64,000 bases of DNA from Pyrrhosoma nymphula (taxonomy: Eukaryota > Arthropoda > Insecta > Odonata > Coenagrionidae): the NCBI GenBank assembly GCA_963573305.1, contig OY754329.1:20982291-21046290 (forward strand), in the 5' to 3' direction. The position numbers and the translations under genes were made by a program. This document shows, piece by piece, positions 22,250-33,039 of this stretch. Numbering within the stretch: position 1 is the stretch's first letter; each line of letters starts with the position of its first letter. The notes below the pieces were generated by a model. It saw only the letters and a list, made by a program, of their open reading frames with translations, ran no database searches and had not been told where the DNA came from.

Positions 22250-22930
22250 TGATAGACATTCATTTATTTTTTCTTGGACATTATGTCCCTTGGAACATTT
22301 ACAGATAACAATTGGCAATAATTCATAGCCTTATTAGTGACATTAATTTTACAATTGAGTTAATATCTAAACATCGACTAAACAATTTGCATAAGGTGTC
22401 AATAGTTGAGCAATAATTCATACAAAATAACCAATTTAACAGCAATAATTGTATCGCTTTTTGTTCTAATACCTCCATGAATAGGTTATCTATCACGGGA
22501 GAAAGAGAACCCATGGCAGCTCCAAATTTCTGTTTGTAGAAGGTTTTATTTCATAGGAAATATGAGTTATTTAGGCAAAAGTCAAACAAAAAATAAACAG
22601 TCAAAACTTCATCCGCGGAAGAATACGAGCTGACAATAATACCTATTTTAACAATAACTAAGTAACCAAAAACCATCAGCTGTAAATTGCATGAGCATTA
22701 CATTTTACAGGGCATTTATTATTTTATTTACATTGCACGAGATAGGAAGTTAACCGCTTCTTAAACATATAGATGTTTACAGTAGACCTTATTCCATTAG
22801 GTAAGGATTTCCACAGCCTATTAGGAACTATCCAAGGAGGCCTACTGTTTACTTGATTTATCTCAAATACCTTCTCAGATACCTCAATGGTTTCAGGCTC
22901 AACTTTGTGGAAGTTCATTTTAAATAATGA
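22250..22930 (-). pseudogene. Jockey-like LINE C-terminal end and 3' UTR
   Basis: On minus, the frame 22975-22724 ends in RLWKSLPNGIRSTVNIYMFK and KRLTSYLVQCK, a typical last segment of jockey/CR1-type LINE proteins. Downstream UTR blocks at 22640-22730 and 22350-22460 recur together at 23870-24058, showing a second copy of this 3' UTR. The 5' side of the frame is fused to foldback F3. Confidence 0.65.
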
Positions 22931-23108
22931 AAAAGAAAACTTTGTATTATTCCACCAATTTATTTCACGGTTCAACTAGTTTCGATGCAGTGGCATAATC
23001 TTCAGGTACGAGATGACTTTAGATACATACCTGAAGATGACGCCACTGCATCAAACTAGTAGTACTATGACATAAATTGATGGAATAAAACAAAGTTTTC
23101 TTTTTCAT
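22927..23108. mobile_element. Foldback element F3
   Basis: Inverted arms of about 70 bp begin ATGAAAAAGAAAACTTTGTA and end with the complement. The left arm on minus carries CTGAAGAT, an ATGC/GCAT stem and GAAAC. The right arm (23030-23055) reads CTGAAGATGACGCC with CAAAC. AAATT and TGGAATAA follow, as in the other members. Confidence 0.8.
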
Positions 23109-23387
23109 TGTTGATAGTTCTCGCATCATTTTGTAATTAACGAGTCACCTTCTACTCGTGACTTCTTTTTTAGGGAAGATAACGAGCCATAGCTTTGCGC
23201 GCTCAATGTTTTCGACCTTATATCACCAACATGAACATAGAAAGTAACCGACTTTCACAGCTTCCTACAGAAGAAATCCGACCATGATTTAATACCACCA
23301 GAATTGAAACGGCGAGGAATTGTATTTTTGCAGCAAAACCTAGGCAAGGGGATACATATCTGATAGTTTTTCCTGAAAATGTAATAT

Positions 23388-23390
<3 letters not shown>

Positions 23391-23433
<43 letters not shown>
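23391..23433. repeat. (AT)n microsatellite, 43 bp
   Basis: A perfect AT dinucleotide run, 34 bp before a perfect palindrome. Confidence 0.95.
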
Positions 23434-23435
<2 letters not shown>

Positions 23436-23467
23436 AGTTCGTGGAAAATCACACACGCGATAATGTA

Positions 23468-23702
23468 AATAGACTATGCCACAGGTGGGGCGGAATTAAA
23501 TATAAACACATAAAAAAAGAACACTCACAATATTAGTTGATATTTCGGTTGCTTGAACCTTTCTCAAAGGAAGACGGATACAGAATCATTCTGTATCCGT
23601 CTTCCTTTGAGAAAGGTTCAAGCAACCGAAATATCAACTAATATTGTGAGTGTTCTTTTTTTATGTGTTTATATTTAATTCCGCCCCACCTGTGGCATAG
23701 TC

Positions 23703-23706
<4 letters not shown>
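23468..23706. mobile_element. Perfect palindromic foldback F4 (119-bp arms)
   Basis: The two arms are exact reverse complements over 119 bp around a single central base at 23587. The core on each arm reads TTTGAGAAA, a GGTT/AACC stem and GAAAT, a variant of the shared foldback core. AT runs lie 34 bp to the left and directly at the right edge. Zero divergence implies a very recent origin, gene conversion, or a read or assembly artefact. Confidence 0.9.

Positions 23707-23735
<29 letters not shown>
23706..23735. repeat. (TA)n microsatellite, ~30 bp
   Basis: A TA dinucleotide run immediately adjoins the right arm of the perfect palindrome. Confidence 0.95.
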
Positions 23736-23737
<2 letters not shown>

Positions 23738-23869
23738 CTGATTTTATGAATTCCGTTGCCATAATCGATGTTTGATTGCTAATAATGACCCCAATTTGCC
23801 GAGTAAAAATCCTGTCGATGTTTACCATTTCTAAAAATGTCGATAATTTACGTTGAAGTCCAACTTGAT

Positions 23870-24058
23870 GTTTCAATTGAGTTAATGTCTAAACATCGAC
23901 TAAACAATTTGTATAAGGTGTCAATAGTTGAGCAATAAATATTACAAAATAACCAATTCAACAACAATGATATTTTAACAAAAACTAAGTAACCAAAAAC
24001 CATCAGCTGTAAATTGCATGAGCATTTCATTTTACTTGGCATTAATTATTTTATTTTA
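23870..24058 (-). mobile_element. Second copy of jockey-like LINE 3' UTR
   Basis: Matches 22350-22460 and 22640-22730 as one continuous piece (TCTAAACATCGACTAAACAA, AAGGTGTCAATAGTTGAGCA, AACCATCAGCTGTAAATTGC). Relative to the first copy it lacks about 180 bp. Confidence 0.7.
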
Positions 24059-24507
24059 CATATATTATTACACCCTCTGTGGAGTTGCGTATGTAGCTGT
24101 TGAGGGGATATACCTCGGAACTCAGCCGAACGCCCACAAGGTGTTTGATTAATTGGGTGCCAGTCTTTGAAGGAGGCCATTTAAAAATGGCTCTGGGAAG
24201 TGAACTGCGTCACCTTATTTCGCCGAATGAGTGACTGTCGCATGACATAAGAGTATCCGCTAGGAGTCTACCTTCACTCCCGGAACCGACATTCGGACTA
24301 ATGACTGCTCTTTATATGAGCATTTCGACAGGAGCAGCCTACACAATGTCCAAGTAATTTTTGTTTTTAACCTCAGAGAAAACAATGCAATACTGATTAT
24401 TTGTTAGAAGATTGAAATATTGAAAGCGCCAGAAAAAAGGCCCCGGGCCACTTCATTGTTTTTGGGTCAAATGAACTACGAAGTCCAAAACCGTAACTAG
24501 GGAACCA
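24059..24507. other. Unique DNA
   Basis: No gene is recognised. An ACACCCTCTGTGGAGTTGCG motif at about 24071 recurs with one change at about 26436 (ACACCCTCTGCGGAGTTGCG), hinting at another low-copy repeat. Confidence 0.35.
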
Positions 24508-24677
24508 TACTTAAAACAACTTGGTGATAATATCCACAGAATAATTTATTTCCTGTATTTTTATTTAAAAGCGCTTCGACGTCAAAGCGTCATCTTCAAG
24601 ACGACACTTTGACGTCGAATCGCGTTGTACAGTAAATAAATTATTCTGTGGATATTGCTAAGTTGTTTTTACTTAAG
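24508..24677. mobile_element. Foldback element F5
   Basis: Arms of about 75 bp surround TCATCTTCAAGACGAC. On minus the left arm gives TTGAAGAT, a GACG/CGTC stem and GAAGC. On plus, AAATAAATTATTCTGTGGAT and AAGTTGTTTTT follow, matching the post-core block of M1 and F6. Confidence 0.82.
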
Positions 24678-25475
24678 TTCAGACGATGTTACACCACATC
24701 TCCCCAGACATAGTTGAATATACGGAACCATAATTGGCTAGGAAGATCGTTAAATATCCAATTTATCTCAATTTTTTTCTAAAAATGATAGTTATAATAC
24801 TAAAAAGAAGAATGGATTCTCTTTCATTACTCGAGATATTACAATAAAACGTGGCCTTTTTTAAATTTTCGAGCCCTTAGAATTTAGCGTAATGAGGACA
24901 ACGATTTTCCTAGAAGCGCTTTGCGATCGTTGAAATTCTCCTCTCGTTTGTTTTAACGCAACTTGTGAGTGCATGGAATCGATGGTGTAGGTACACACTT
25001 CGGACACACTCGTTCAAGAAGTGTTTTTCCGTGGAACAATGAATAGTCCTCCCTGGCACCGAATCTTGACTCGGTTGCGTAGCTTAGTTGCTTAATATAG
25101 CTGTTTAGTTCATCATCTTAATTTGGATGAACGCATGAACAAAATCGCTGCCTACGGAACTACGTTGCTGTGAAAATTTCATTTACGATTGTTTAGGAAA
25201 GAAAAACAATTACGCGTTTACCGAGGCGTACGGTCAGACGTGGCGGAAATAAATTTTGCTAAAAGAAAGGAAAGAACTGCTGAGCTGAAGCTTCCAAGCA
25301 CTCCAGTTTTATTTGAAAGTCCCGGGTCGATGATGGACTTTTAAAATCCCCGAACTGTTTGGGAACTTCATCACGGCAATACTTCTCTTTTTTTGGCATT
25401 GCCTGTACAATAGAATAGAAGAGAGGGATGGAGCACTAATAAGCTACTATTTGGCTAGTTAATTTTTTACTCCCT
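24678..25475. other. Unique DNA
   Basis: No gene, RNA or repeat copy is recognised. Confidence 0.4.
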
Positions 25476-25797
25476 ACATCTACATCTACGAAGTACCGTG
25501 CAAGCCACCACTAGGGTGTGTGGCACGGGGTGATTCCACACCAGGCATACAGCACTCGTCTCAGCACAAATCAGAACCTCGCACGCTCCCCCTCGCGCTA
25601 GGCGCAGGCCAAAAATCAGTCAGGAGAAGAGTGCGCAGTCCAACCGGAAACTGGGAGAGTGATACGTAAATGAATATGCAAACATGCAGAACAATGTTAT
25701 ACACACGTCTAGTAGTTAATATTACTAATACTGTTAATTTATGAATGCTACGAGATGCTACTTCATGCAGAGAACAAAATAAAATAATGCCCTAATG
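25476..25797 (-). mobile_element. LINE family B 3' UTR copy
   Basis: Full tail region with GATGTA repeats at 25476 on minus, extending to the GCTACGAGATGCTACTTCAT and AACAAAATAAAATAATGCC blocks shared with the copies at 29.2 and 29.9 kb. No coding part remains. It abuts the next family A copy. Confidence 0.82.
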
Positions 25798-26108
25798 TCA
25801 GTATGCTTATCTGCTACCTAGTACTAACAGCACGCCGTGTATGCTTTCAGTATAATTCTTTTATCTCTGTTCAATTATGTATTCGCAAAATACTAACGGT
25901 CCTTCTAACGTTGATAGTATACCTATAGTGTAGTGCATGCTTATTAGACTTTGCATCGTGATAAGCGGTAGAAATTTATGCTAATGTATCAATAGTCGTA
26001 GTTACACTACTTTAAAAGAGTATAGTGTTATGCATGTTGGTAACTACTCACCCCCTTCCACACCCCCTTGAGAAGGCTTTCAGGGTATTTTGTAGACGTA
26101 GATAAAGA
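25798..26108 (+). mobile_element. LINE family A 3' UTR copy
   Basis: Plus-strand family A 3' UTR from TATGCTTATCTGCTACC to the tail at 26108 (TTTTGTAGACGTAGAT). It is arranged head to head with the family B copy before it and tail to tail with the copy after it. Confidence 0.82.
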
Positions 26109-26134
26109 TGTAACACCGTACCCGGAGTGGGGGA

Positions 26135-26335
26135 CATCTACATCATCTACAAAATACCCTGCAAGCCACCTCAGGGGTGTGTGGCAGGGGGTGAGTATTC
26201 ACCAACATGCATTAAACTATACCCTAAAGTTAGTCTAACGACGACTAATTATGCATTAGCATAAATCGCTAATTTTTGTCACGAGGCGAAGCCTCACAAG
26301 CATGCACTACCACACTACAGATATTATCACAATGG
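26135..26335 (-). mobile_element. LINE family A 3' UTR copy (inverted)
   Basis: Minus-strand family A 3' end starting with ACATCTACATCATCTAC, truncated after about 200 bp. Only ~26 bp separates its tail from the plus-strand tail at 26108. Confidence 0.8.
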
Positions 26336-27296
26336 AGAGATACCATTAATATATATGTATTAAACTCCTGTTTACAGACACATCCTGTCAGTTTTATAGT
26401 GCTTGTATTAGATTGAATATTTCTCGCCAACACCCTCTGCGGAGTTGCGCTAGCAACTAATGATACGGTAACCTTCGCAGAAATGCTTTCCTGCTCGATA
26501 GATCATAGGCGGCGGAACTGATGCCCGGAAGTAATGAACACGGGGAGAGTCACGGAGGAGGTGTGGGAAAGGGAGGGTAATTCTTTTGAATGCGACTCCT
26601 GTCACTCTCCGTTAGTCATCGCTCCCAGCTTACTCATCCCCGCACAACGCCAAGCAGTTGGACGCGTCATGTTCAACTCAATTTAACCTACTTCTTGTGG
26701 GAGGGGGGAGGGATGACCGCCCACCCCGAAGCGACGGGCCAAAATAGTACCCGAACCTATCCAATGAGCATCCATATCCGAAGTTACTATCAGATATGCG
26801 AAAAAGCGAGTTGTCGGGTAAGGAATTGATCAGTTGAAAAGCCCATATCACACGATACCTGATCCAGCACAAGACCCAATATGTTTGACGGTACTTGACC
26901 ATATTAAGTAATTTAGTAAATAGATATGATTTGACCCATACTAGAAGTTTCCACACGAGCATTGAACTTGCGAGGAAGATATATTATTATTCACATGTCT
27001 GTATTTACTTTAAATTAAGTACTCTGTAGCTGCAAATTACCAAAAATTTCGGGATATTTTCACATGTTGTTGATTTAACGGACAGAACCGTTGATTTTCG
27101 ACCGATGGCCGCAAGGAGGTATTAGAGGCACTGATTTAAAACATTGTATACCACTCATTGACAATAAAAGTTAACGTGATTGATCGACAGGAGCGAGTAG
27201 CAAATTAGTACCGCAACAATAATTAAATGAACTGGCTAAGTGAGTGTGATAGCCATCATATCTGCTAGCCAGCATCCTGGCTCAGTATCAAAAGAT
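26336..27296. other. Unique DNA
   Basis: No gene recognised. 26510-26760 is somewhat GC-richer. Open frames at 26590-26829 (plus) and 26678-26962 (minus) overlap and show no known domain. Confidence 0.4.
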
Positions 27297-27365
27297 CTAT
27301 ATCTACGTAGTACCGTGCACTACTAGGGTGTGTGGCACGGGGTGATTCCACACCAGTCATGCATC
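27297..27365 (-). mobile_element. LINE family B tail fragment
   Basis: About 70 bp of the family B 3' terminus on minus (CTACGTAGTACCGTGCA and GGTGTGTGGCACGGGGTGAT), with a short internal deletion of the AAGCCAC segment. Confidence 0.7.
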
Positions 27366-27374
27366 ATCTCGTGA

Positions 27375-28240
27375 AGTATACATATTCGAGAAATTACCGG
27401 TCAAGCTAATCGTAAATTGGGATTTGTTAAAAGAATACTTGGGAAGTGCGACGATAAAGTTAGGGAAATCAGCTACTTCTCCCTCGTTAGACCCCACTTA
27501 GAATATGCCGCCAGTATTGGGGATCCTTATGAGATAGGTTTGGAAACTGAGTTAGAACGCGTGCAGCGAAGATCGGCAAGATACATTAAAGGCCATTATG
27601 ACAATCTCGTTACTGTAACTGACCTTTTGCAGCAACTGGGATGGGAAACGCTTTCAGACTTTCGATTAAAATTTAGACTCAATCTATTATGTAAGTTCCA
27701 AACCGGTCTATTTTCTGACGACGTTGATAATATTTTACGAAATCTGGCAAACTACGGTAGATCAGATCATGAGAATAAAATTAGGGAACTAGACTGCAGA
27801 ACGGACATATTTAAAATGTCATTTTTCCCACGAACGATAAGGGACCATAACAGCTGCCAATGAGACTTTTATCTAGGTTTGTCGATAGGTAGTGTAGCTC
27901 TTAGTAGTAGTAGTATTATCCCTATTACTTGAATCCTTATCTGTTACCTAGTACTAACAGCACGCCGTGCTTGTTTTCTTCATAAGTCTTGAGTCTCTGT
28001 CCATTTGTGTAGTTGAAAAATACATATATATTAACGGTTCCTCTCCATTGTGATAATATCTGTAGTGTAGTGCATGCTTGTGAGGCCTCGCCTCGTGACA
28101 AGCATTTGCGATTTATGCTACTGCATAATTAGTCGTAGTTACACTAACTTTAGGGTATAGTGTAATGCATGTTGGTGAATACTCACCCTCTGCCATACAC
28201 CCCTGAGGTGGCTTGCAGGGTATTTTGTAGATGTAGATGC
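27375..28240 (+). pseudogene. LINE family A: RT C-terminus plus complete 3' UTR
   Basis: The frame, open from about 27376 to 27863, encodes the end of a CR1/jockey-type LINE protein. It contains ITGQANRKLGFVKRILGKCD, SYFSLVRPHLEYAASIGDPY, LERVQRRSARYIKGHY, LLQQLGWETLSDFRLKFRLN and the terminal FFPRTIRDHNSCQ. The 3' UTR runs 27864-28240 and ends GAGGTGGCTTGCAGGGTATT plus GATGTA repeats. This copy links the many orphan tails in the window to an RT-coding element. It lacks the catalytic RT domain and endonuclease, so it is a dead 5'-truncated insertion. Confidence 0.88.
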
Positions 28241-28244
28241 AGAA

Positions 28245-29157
28245 CGCGTCCCATTTCAAATCAGGACCTCGCATGTTCCACCGTCCGATACACAAGATAA
28301 CGGAAAGCAAGTATTCTGACAAGCGTCCTGGAACTTGTGATGGATTAAGTGTCGCGTGTAATGCTCCTAGTGGTGTACATAACTTAACGGTGCCACATTT
28401 CTGTCAATAATTTCATTATTCACGAAATAATGGAGTAGGAATGGATCACCCTACAAACGTTACGTCGCCTGATACACCATTGTCAGACTGATTTGAAAGA
28501 TGCATTATTGTCAAAAGAGCTTGAAACTTCTTAATGACTATAAGTGCGTCAGGAAGACTCATTGCACGTTTATGTTGCCCCACTTTGATCAGCAAAAAAA
28601 GTTCGAGCTGAATGTCACCCTTTTTTAACGGATTTTTACGAATATTTTTCCACCAATGCGCTTGTAAAATTTGAAATTGAATAGTCCACAAGATTGTTAC
28701 ATTTTATGAGATACAGCCGGCGATTGACGCCTGGTCAATCGTAACTATTTTATCCCTTGTGCTGAGAAAACAAACGACCGATATTATGCGTGTGGGCATC
28801 ATATTTATTTGTGAACAGGAAGGAAATTAGTGGAAAGGGTGGAATATCAGATCGGGAGCATTGAATAAAAATATACTACTTGCATAAAATATTCGTAAAA
28901 GTAGTTGGTGTTTCACACTCTCAAATAGAGAAAGTGCATGATTATGCGCGCAATTTTTAAAATATTGTTCATTTTATTGGTGCTTAAATTTTAAAAATTT
29001 GAAGTTCGTTGTAAGTTATTGGCGGAAAAAGGTCGATATAATGACCCAAATCTTATACCCATTTAATATTTTAATTATTTTTCTCATCTAAAACCGGGCA
29101 CTACGGACGGACGAGTGGGCTCTAAATTCCAAATTTGTAGGCAAGAACATCACTTTC
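28245..29157. other. Unique DNA
   Basis: No gene recognised. A short stretch after 28240 (GCAGAACGCGTCCCATTTCA, GGACCTCGCATG) resembles a diverged piece of the family B tail. Confidence 0.4.
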
Positions 29158-29940
29158 ACATCTACATCTACGAAGTACCGTGCAAGCCACCACTATGGTT
29201 TGTAGCACGGGGTGATTCCACACCAGGCATACAGCACTCGTCCCAGCACAAGTCAGAACCTCGCACGCTCCCCCTGCCGCTAGGCACAGGCCAAAAAGCA
29301 GTCAGGAGAACAGTGCGCAGTCAACCGGAAACTGGTAGAGTGATACGTAAATGAACATTCAAACATGAAGAACAATGCTATACACACATCTAGTGGTTAA
29401 TATTACTAATACTGTTAATTCATGAATGCTACGAGATGCTACTTCATGCAGAGAACAAAATAAAATAATGCCGGACAAATCGACCGGTGTAAAGTGTTAC
29501 TAATGATGTTGTGTTGTTAAGGATAATTGAAAATTCTACTCTACCTATTGTGGGTGGGAGTTTCATTTAGTTGATCTATCACAACTATTATGATCCCTTG
29601 TTGTACATTGGAAAAATGACATTTTAAATCTATCGGTTCTGCGGTCAATTTCCTTTATTTTATTCCTGTGATCGTTTCTACCGTTGCACGTTGGATAAAG
29701 CGATATATGTTGAACGTCCGGCAAAAAATTGCCTGCTACGAACTTATGCAAAAGATTTAACCTTTATTTCTTCCTTTGATCAGTTCGAGATTCCCACCCT
29801 AATTCCTTCAACAATTCAGTAACACTGCTAAGTTTATCGTAACAACTTTTCACAAATCTTGCTGCTCTCCGTTGTAGGGTTACCCATTTCAAAGTTCCTT
29901 TGGAGTACATATTTCAACTAATTCATTGCAATATTAACCC
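29158..29940 (-). pseudogene. LINE family B: RT C-terminal remnant and 3' UTR
   Basis: On minus, 29935-29565 carries a broken version of the LINE C-terminus: remains of RRAARF, the KELGWES-like region, and a final stretch FKMSFFQCTTRDHNSC. The ~400-bp family B 3' UTR follows, down to the TACATC tail at 29158. This shows that tails of type B belong to a relative of the family A LINE. An uninterrupted TTAA in its UTR (about 29515) marks the empty-site counterpart of the MITE insertion in the next copy. Confidence 0.8.
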
Positions 29941-29942
29941 TT

Positions 29943-30690
29943 CATCTACATCTACGAAGTATCATGCAAGCCACCACTAGGGTGTGTGGCACGGGGTGAT
30001 TCCACACCTGGCATGCTGCACTCGTCCCAGCACAAATCAGAGCCTCGCACGTTCCCCCGGCCTCTAGGCGCAAGCCAAAAGCAGTCTGGAGAAAAGTGCG
30101 CAGTCAAACTAGAAACTGGGAGAGTGCTATGTAAATGAACATGTAAACATGCAGCACAATGCTAAAGAGATATCTAGTGGTTAATATTTCTGATACTTTT
30201 AATTTATGATTGCTACGAGATGCTACTTCATGCAGAGAACAAAATAAAATAATGCCGGACATATCAAGCGGGGTGAAGTGTTAGTAATTATGCTATGTTA
30301 TTAACCATTTGAGTGCCAACCGATTTCCTAGGTTTTTTGCTAAAATTTCCGTGGAAGTTTTGGTGATTTTGCAGTAGTTTACGAAAACAATTATGCATCA
30401 TACATAAATAAAATTACATTTTCAAAAAATTTAGGAAACATTTATTATATTTGGTTTAACGTTTGACGTATTATATTTTATGGTTTTATCGTATATTAAT
30501 ATTTGAAAAAATATTAATATACGAATTAGTGACATTGCAGATGGAGCGCGATAGCGCTCCCGGCACATTTGGCGTGAGACGGGAGGTGCGCGATCGCGCT
30601 CCCCGGCACTCTATAAGGGTTAAACACAAGTGAAAAGTCTACTCTACCTAGTGAGGGTGGGAGAGGATGGAGGGCAGGACCCTTCAGGGT
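29943..30690 (-). mobile_element. LINE family B 3' UTR copy, interrupted
   Basis: The tail lies at 29943 on minus. The UTR matches 29158-29560 through ATGCCGGACATATCAAGCGG, is interrupted at 30305-30619, and resumes with GTCTACTCTACCTAGTGAGG. It is truncated beyond about 30690. Confidence 0.82.
30305..30619. mobile_element. piggyBac-like MITE (315 bp)
   Basis: TTAA lies at both edges (30301-30304 and 30620-30623). Imperfect inverted ends read CCATTTGAGTGCC on the left and CCCTTATAGAGTGCC as reverse complement on the right. A TTAA duplication and CCYT-like ends are hallmarks of piggyBac-type elements. The LINE UTR at 29.5 kb supplies the empty site with a single TTAA. The interior includes two GC palindromes: GGAGCGCGATAGCGCTCC (30543-30560) and GCGCGATCGCGC (30588-30599). 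No transposase frame. Confidence 0.88.
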
Positions 30691-31795
30691 GAAGAACTCA
30701 CTACGAAAAGTTACTATCCCATAAAATTACCACACGGCGTAAATGAGTGAAACTGATGTTTCATCTTACTTTATGGAAATATACGTGAAAAGAAATCTCC
30801 CTCGATATGCGTCAGTTACGTCATTACTGCGTCATACTCCGTGAGTTGTGGCATTAATGTGTGTTGGGGTGGCCTTTAGGATAGCTGCCGGCCTGTAATT
30901 ATGCAGATGCGATTAATGCGAAGTTCTCGCAAACGTCATCTCAGGTGACAGCGAAGTCTTTCCATTTGAACTGCTGGGGTTCTTGACCTTGCATTTGTGT
31001 GTGATGACGAATGGTGCGCAGTGACGACGATTATGTAAATCCACCGGTGCTGGCATCTTAGATATTCCTTTCGCTCTATCATTCGGTTGTTTTACTCCGT
31101 CTTAATTCAGTAGAGTGGGGGAGGGGAAAATTAAGTTCTCTGCACATTCAGTGAAAGCGTCTTCGCATGATTTTCCCTCCTCATGACTTGAAGGCTATCT
31201 ATTCTAATTACTGTGACAACCCCGCCTTATTGTTGCTCACGTTGATTAGAGATTCAGACTCCGGGAAGTCAACGTGCGTTCTGTTTCCCACAAAGCTGCG
31301 TCTAACTTTGCCACTATTGGAGGAGCTGTAAGGCTCATTTCATTATTAATCCACATGAATATATTAGATAGCGGACTTAATTTTTTTTAATTAGCGACGC
31401 TTTTGACAAAATAGCTATGGACAAATATAGTTCATATTTAATGAAATTATTCGTTTTCCATTTTAGTACTTTATTTAACTGTACCTACGTAAATACTTGC
31501 CGAATATTTTAAATGTTACCAGTATCATGTATTAAAACATCGATACGCCTATGAATATCTTAGATACGCCTGTAATCGCTAGGTTAAAGCCTGTGTCTTT
31601 TTCTGGTACTTGGGTCTATCTAACCATATGCATGAAATTCATAGTAAAACTCTTCCATGTATTTGGAGTGGAACTCGTATCACCCGAATGCCTACCTAGT
31701 GTTTTAAACAATGGAGCTACCCAGGCATCCTCTTTCACTGTGAATTTCAGGGAGATCCTAATGAGATTCCACAGTGGCTGTGTAAGTAAAAAATA
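30691..31795. other. Unique DNA
   Basis: No gene or repeat copy recognised. A weak pair of splice-like signals, TTTCAG at 31751 and GTAAGT at about 31785, encloses about 35 nt. Confidence 0.35.
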
Positions 31796-31799
31796 ATGC

Positions 31800-32260
31800 T
31801 GAGTTACTCCTTATCTTTGAATTATTTAAACAATATAGCATACACTGGAGATACGTCTTAACTACTAGAAAACAAAAGGTACTAAGTATGCTGATTATTC
31901 GACGAACATATTTTTAATTAACTCTATCTCCAGCCTTAGAGACCGACTACAGCGCCATTTACATTCAATCAACGCATTTGACTTCAAATATTCTGTTTTG
32001 CTATTTCCTTAAACAAATATGATGGGCATTTGCATATAACTTATTACCATACAATTCCTTTAGAGAATTTGTTCCACGTAAACAATTTTTCGTAAAAATG
32101 ACATTTAAAATAGATAGAGAAATGCTATTTTTCCACATTTTTCATCCATTCTGCCTATAACACCATTTAATTTCAAACTCAATTTGCCAAAAAGATAGCT
32201 TTGAATTTATATTTTTCATAAAAAAAGAAACGTTTGTCGATAGATAGCCATAATATTTAT
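31800..32260. repeat. Diverged copy of TIR element R2
   Basis: Shares ordered landmarks with the copies at 15.3 and 58.8 kb: GCTGATTATTCGACGAA, GACTACAGCGCCATTT, CGCATTTGACTTCAA, AATTTCAAACTCAATT. Divergence is high and the terminal repeats are not visible, so this is an old insertion. Confidence 0.6.
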
Positions 32261-32399
32261 AAAATAACACTGAAACCATGTTATGTAGAACCATATAAGT
32301 ATAACCATATAAGTAGAACTTAAAGTTCTCGGGAGGTATCGAACATACTTGCTACGTTTTGTATTCGTATTCGTGCGGGTAGGCGCCACAGTCTACGAG

Positions 32400-32690
32400 G
32401 TTAAAGCCAATTATAAACACAATAGTGATTATAATGTGAACCGTGAACGTATGTGCTCTGCTGTTGCATACTTAGACTAGTCCCATGTGTTAGTCTAATG
32501 ATAAGACGGGAAGTAACACATTGTCGGGATTGACACACCGGTTCCCGTAAGATCACCGAAGTTACGCAATGTTGGGCCCGGGGACAGGCATGGGGTTGGC
32601 ACAATGGACCAAGAAGGTCTAAGTGCCAGGGCACCTATCGAAGGCCCCCCTACAAGAAATCTATCTAAGTAACTGCTAGGACTCCTCACG
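32400..32690 (+). other. 5S rRNA-derived sequence (SINE or pseudogene)
   Basis: 32536-32605 contains CACCGGTTCCCGTAAGATCA, ACCGAAGTTACGCAATG, GGGCCCGGGGACAGG and CATGGGGTTGGCAC. These match, in order, the middle and 3' half of eukaryotic 5S rRNA, including the internal promoter region GATCACCGAAGTTA. Substitutions such as GTAAG for GTCCG and divergent ends rule out a functional gene. It may head a 5S-derived (SINE3-type) retroposon or be a single 5S pseudogene. Confidence 0.72.
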
Positions 32691-33039
32691 ATTCAGGTAG
32701 AAGCTAACTCCACGTCGTTGTATTATGCGTGCCTTGTTTCTTTTTCTTTTGCTTCTAAATTACTGTTCTGCATAGTAATGTGGTTGCTAATACTGATAGC
32801 GTGTGGAGATTCTCAATTTTCTTAATTTATTTAGGAAAATAAAATCACCTTTGTTTCACTAAAAAAAAGTCTGTTTATTCTCTCTGGAAAACTTCTCACG
32901 GCCGGCATAATGAATTTTATGCTTGTTTCTCTGAATATTAAAACAATCTCCCCTCTCCGTGATTCGTCCGGCTAAGTTACGATCTGAAGTCATCGTTGGG
33001 GAAGGGGGTGATAGGATTCGGAGTAGGCGGCGACCGTCA

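Noticed and set aside
3060..30690. GATGTA repeats and regularly shared blocks as a CRISPR array
   Set aside because: The repeats are LINE 3' tails at scattered positions and both orientations, without spacers of constant size, and the DNA is eukaryotic.
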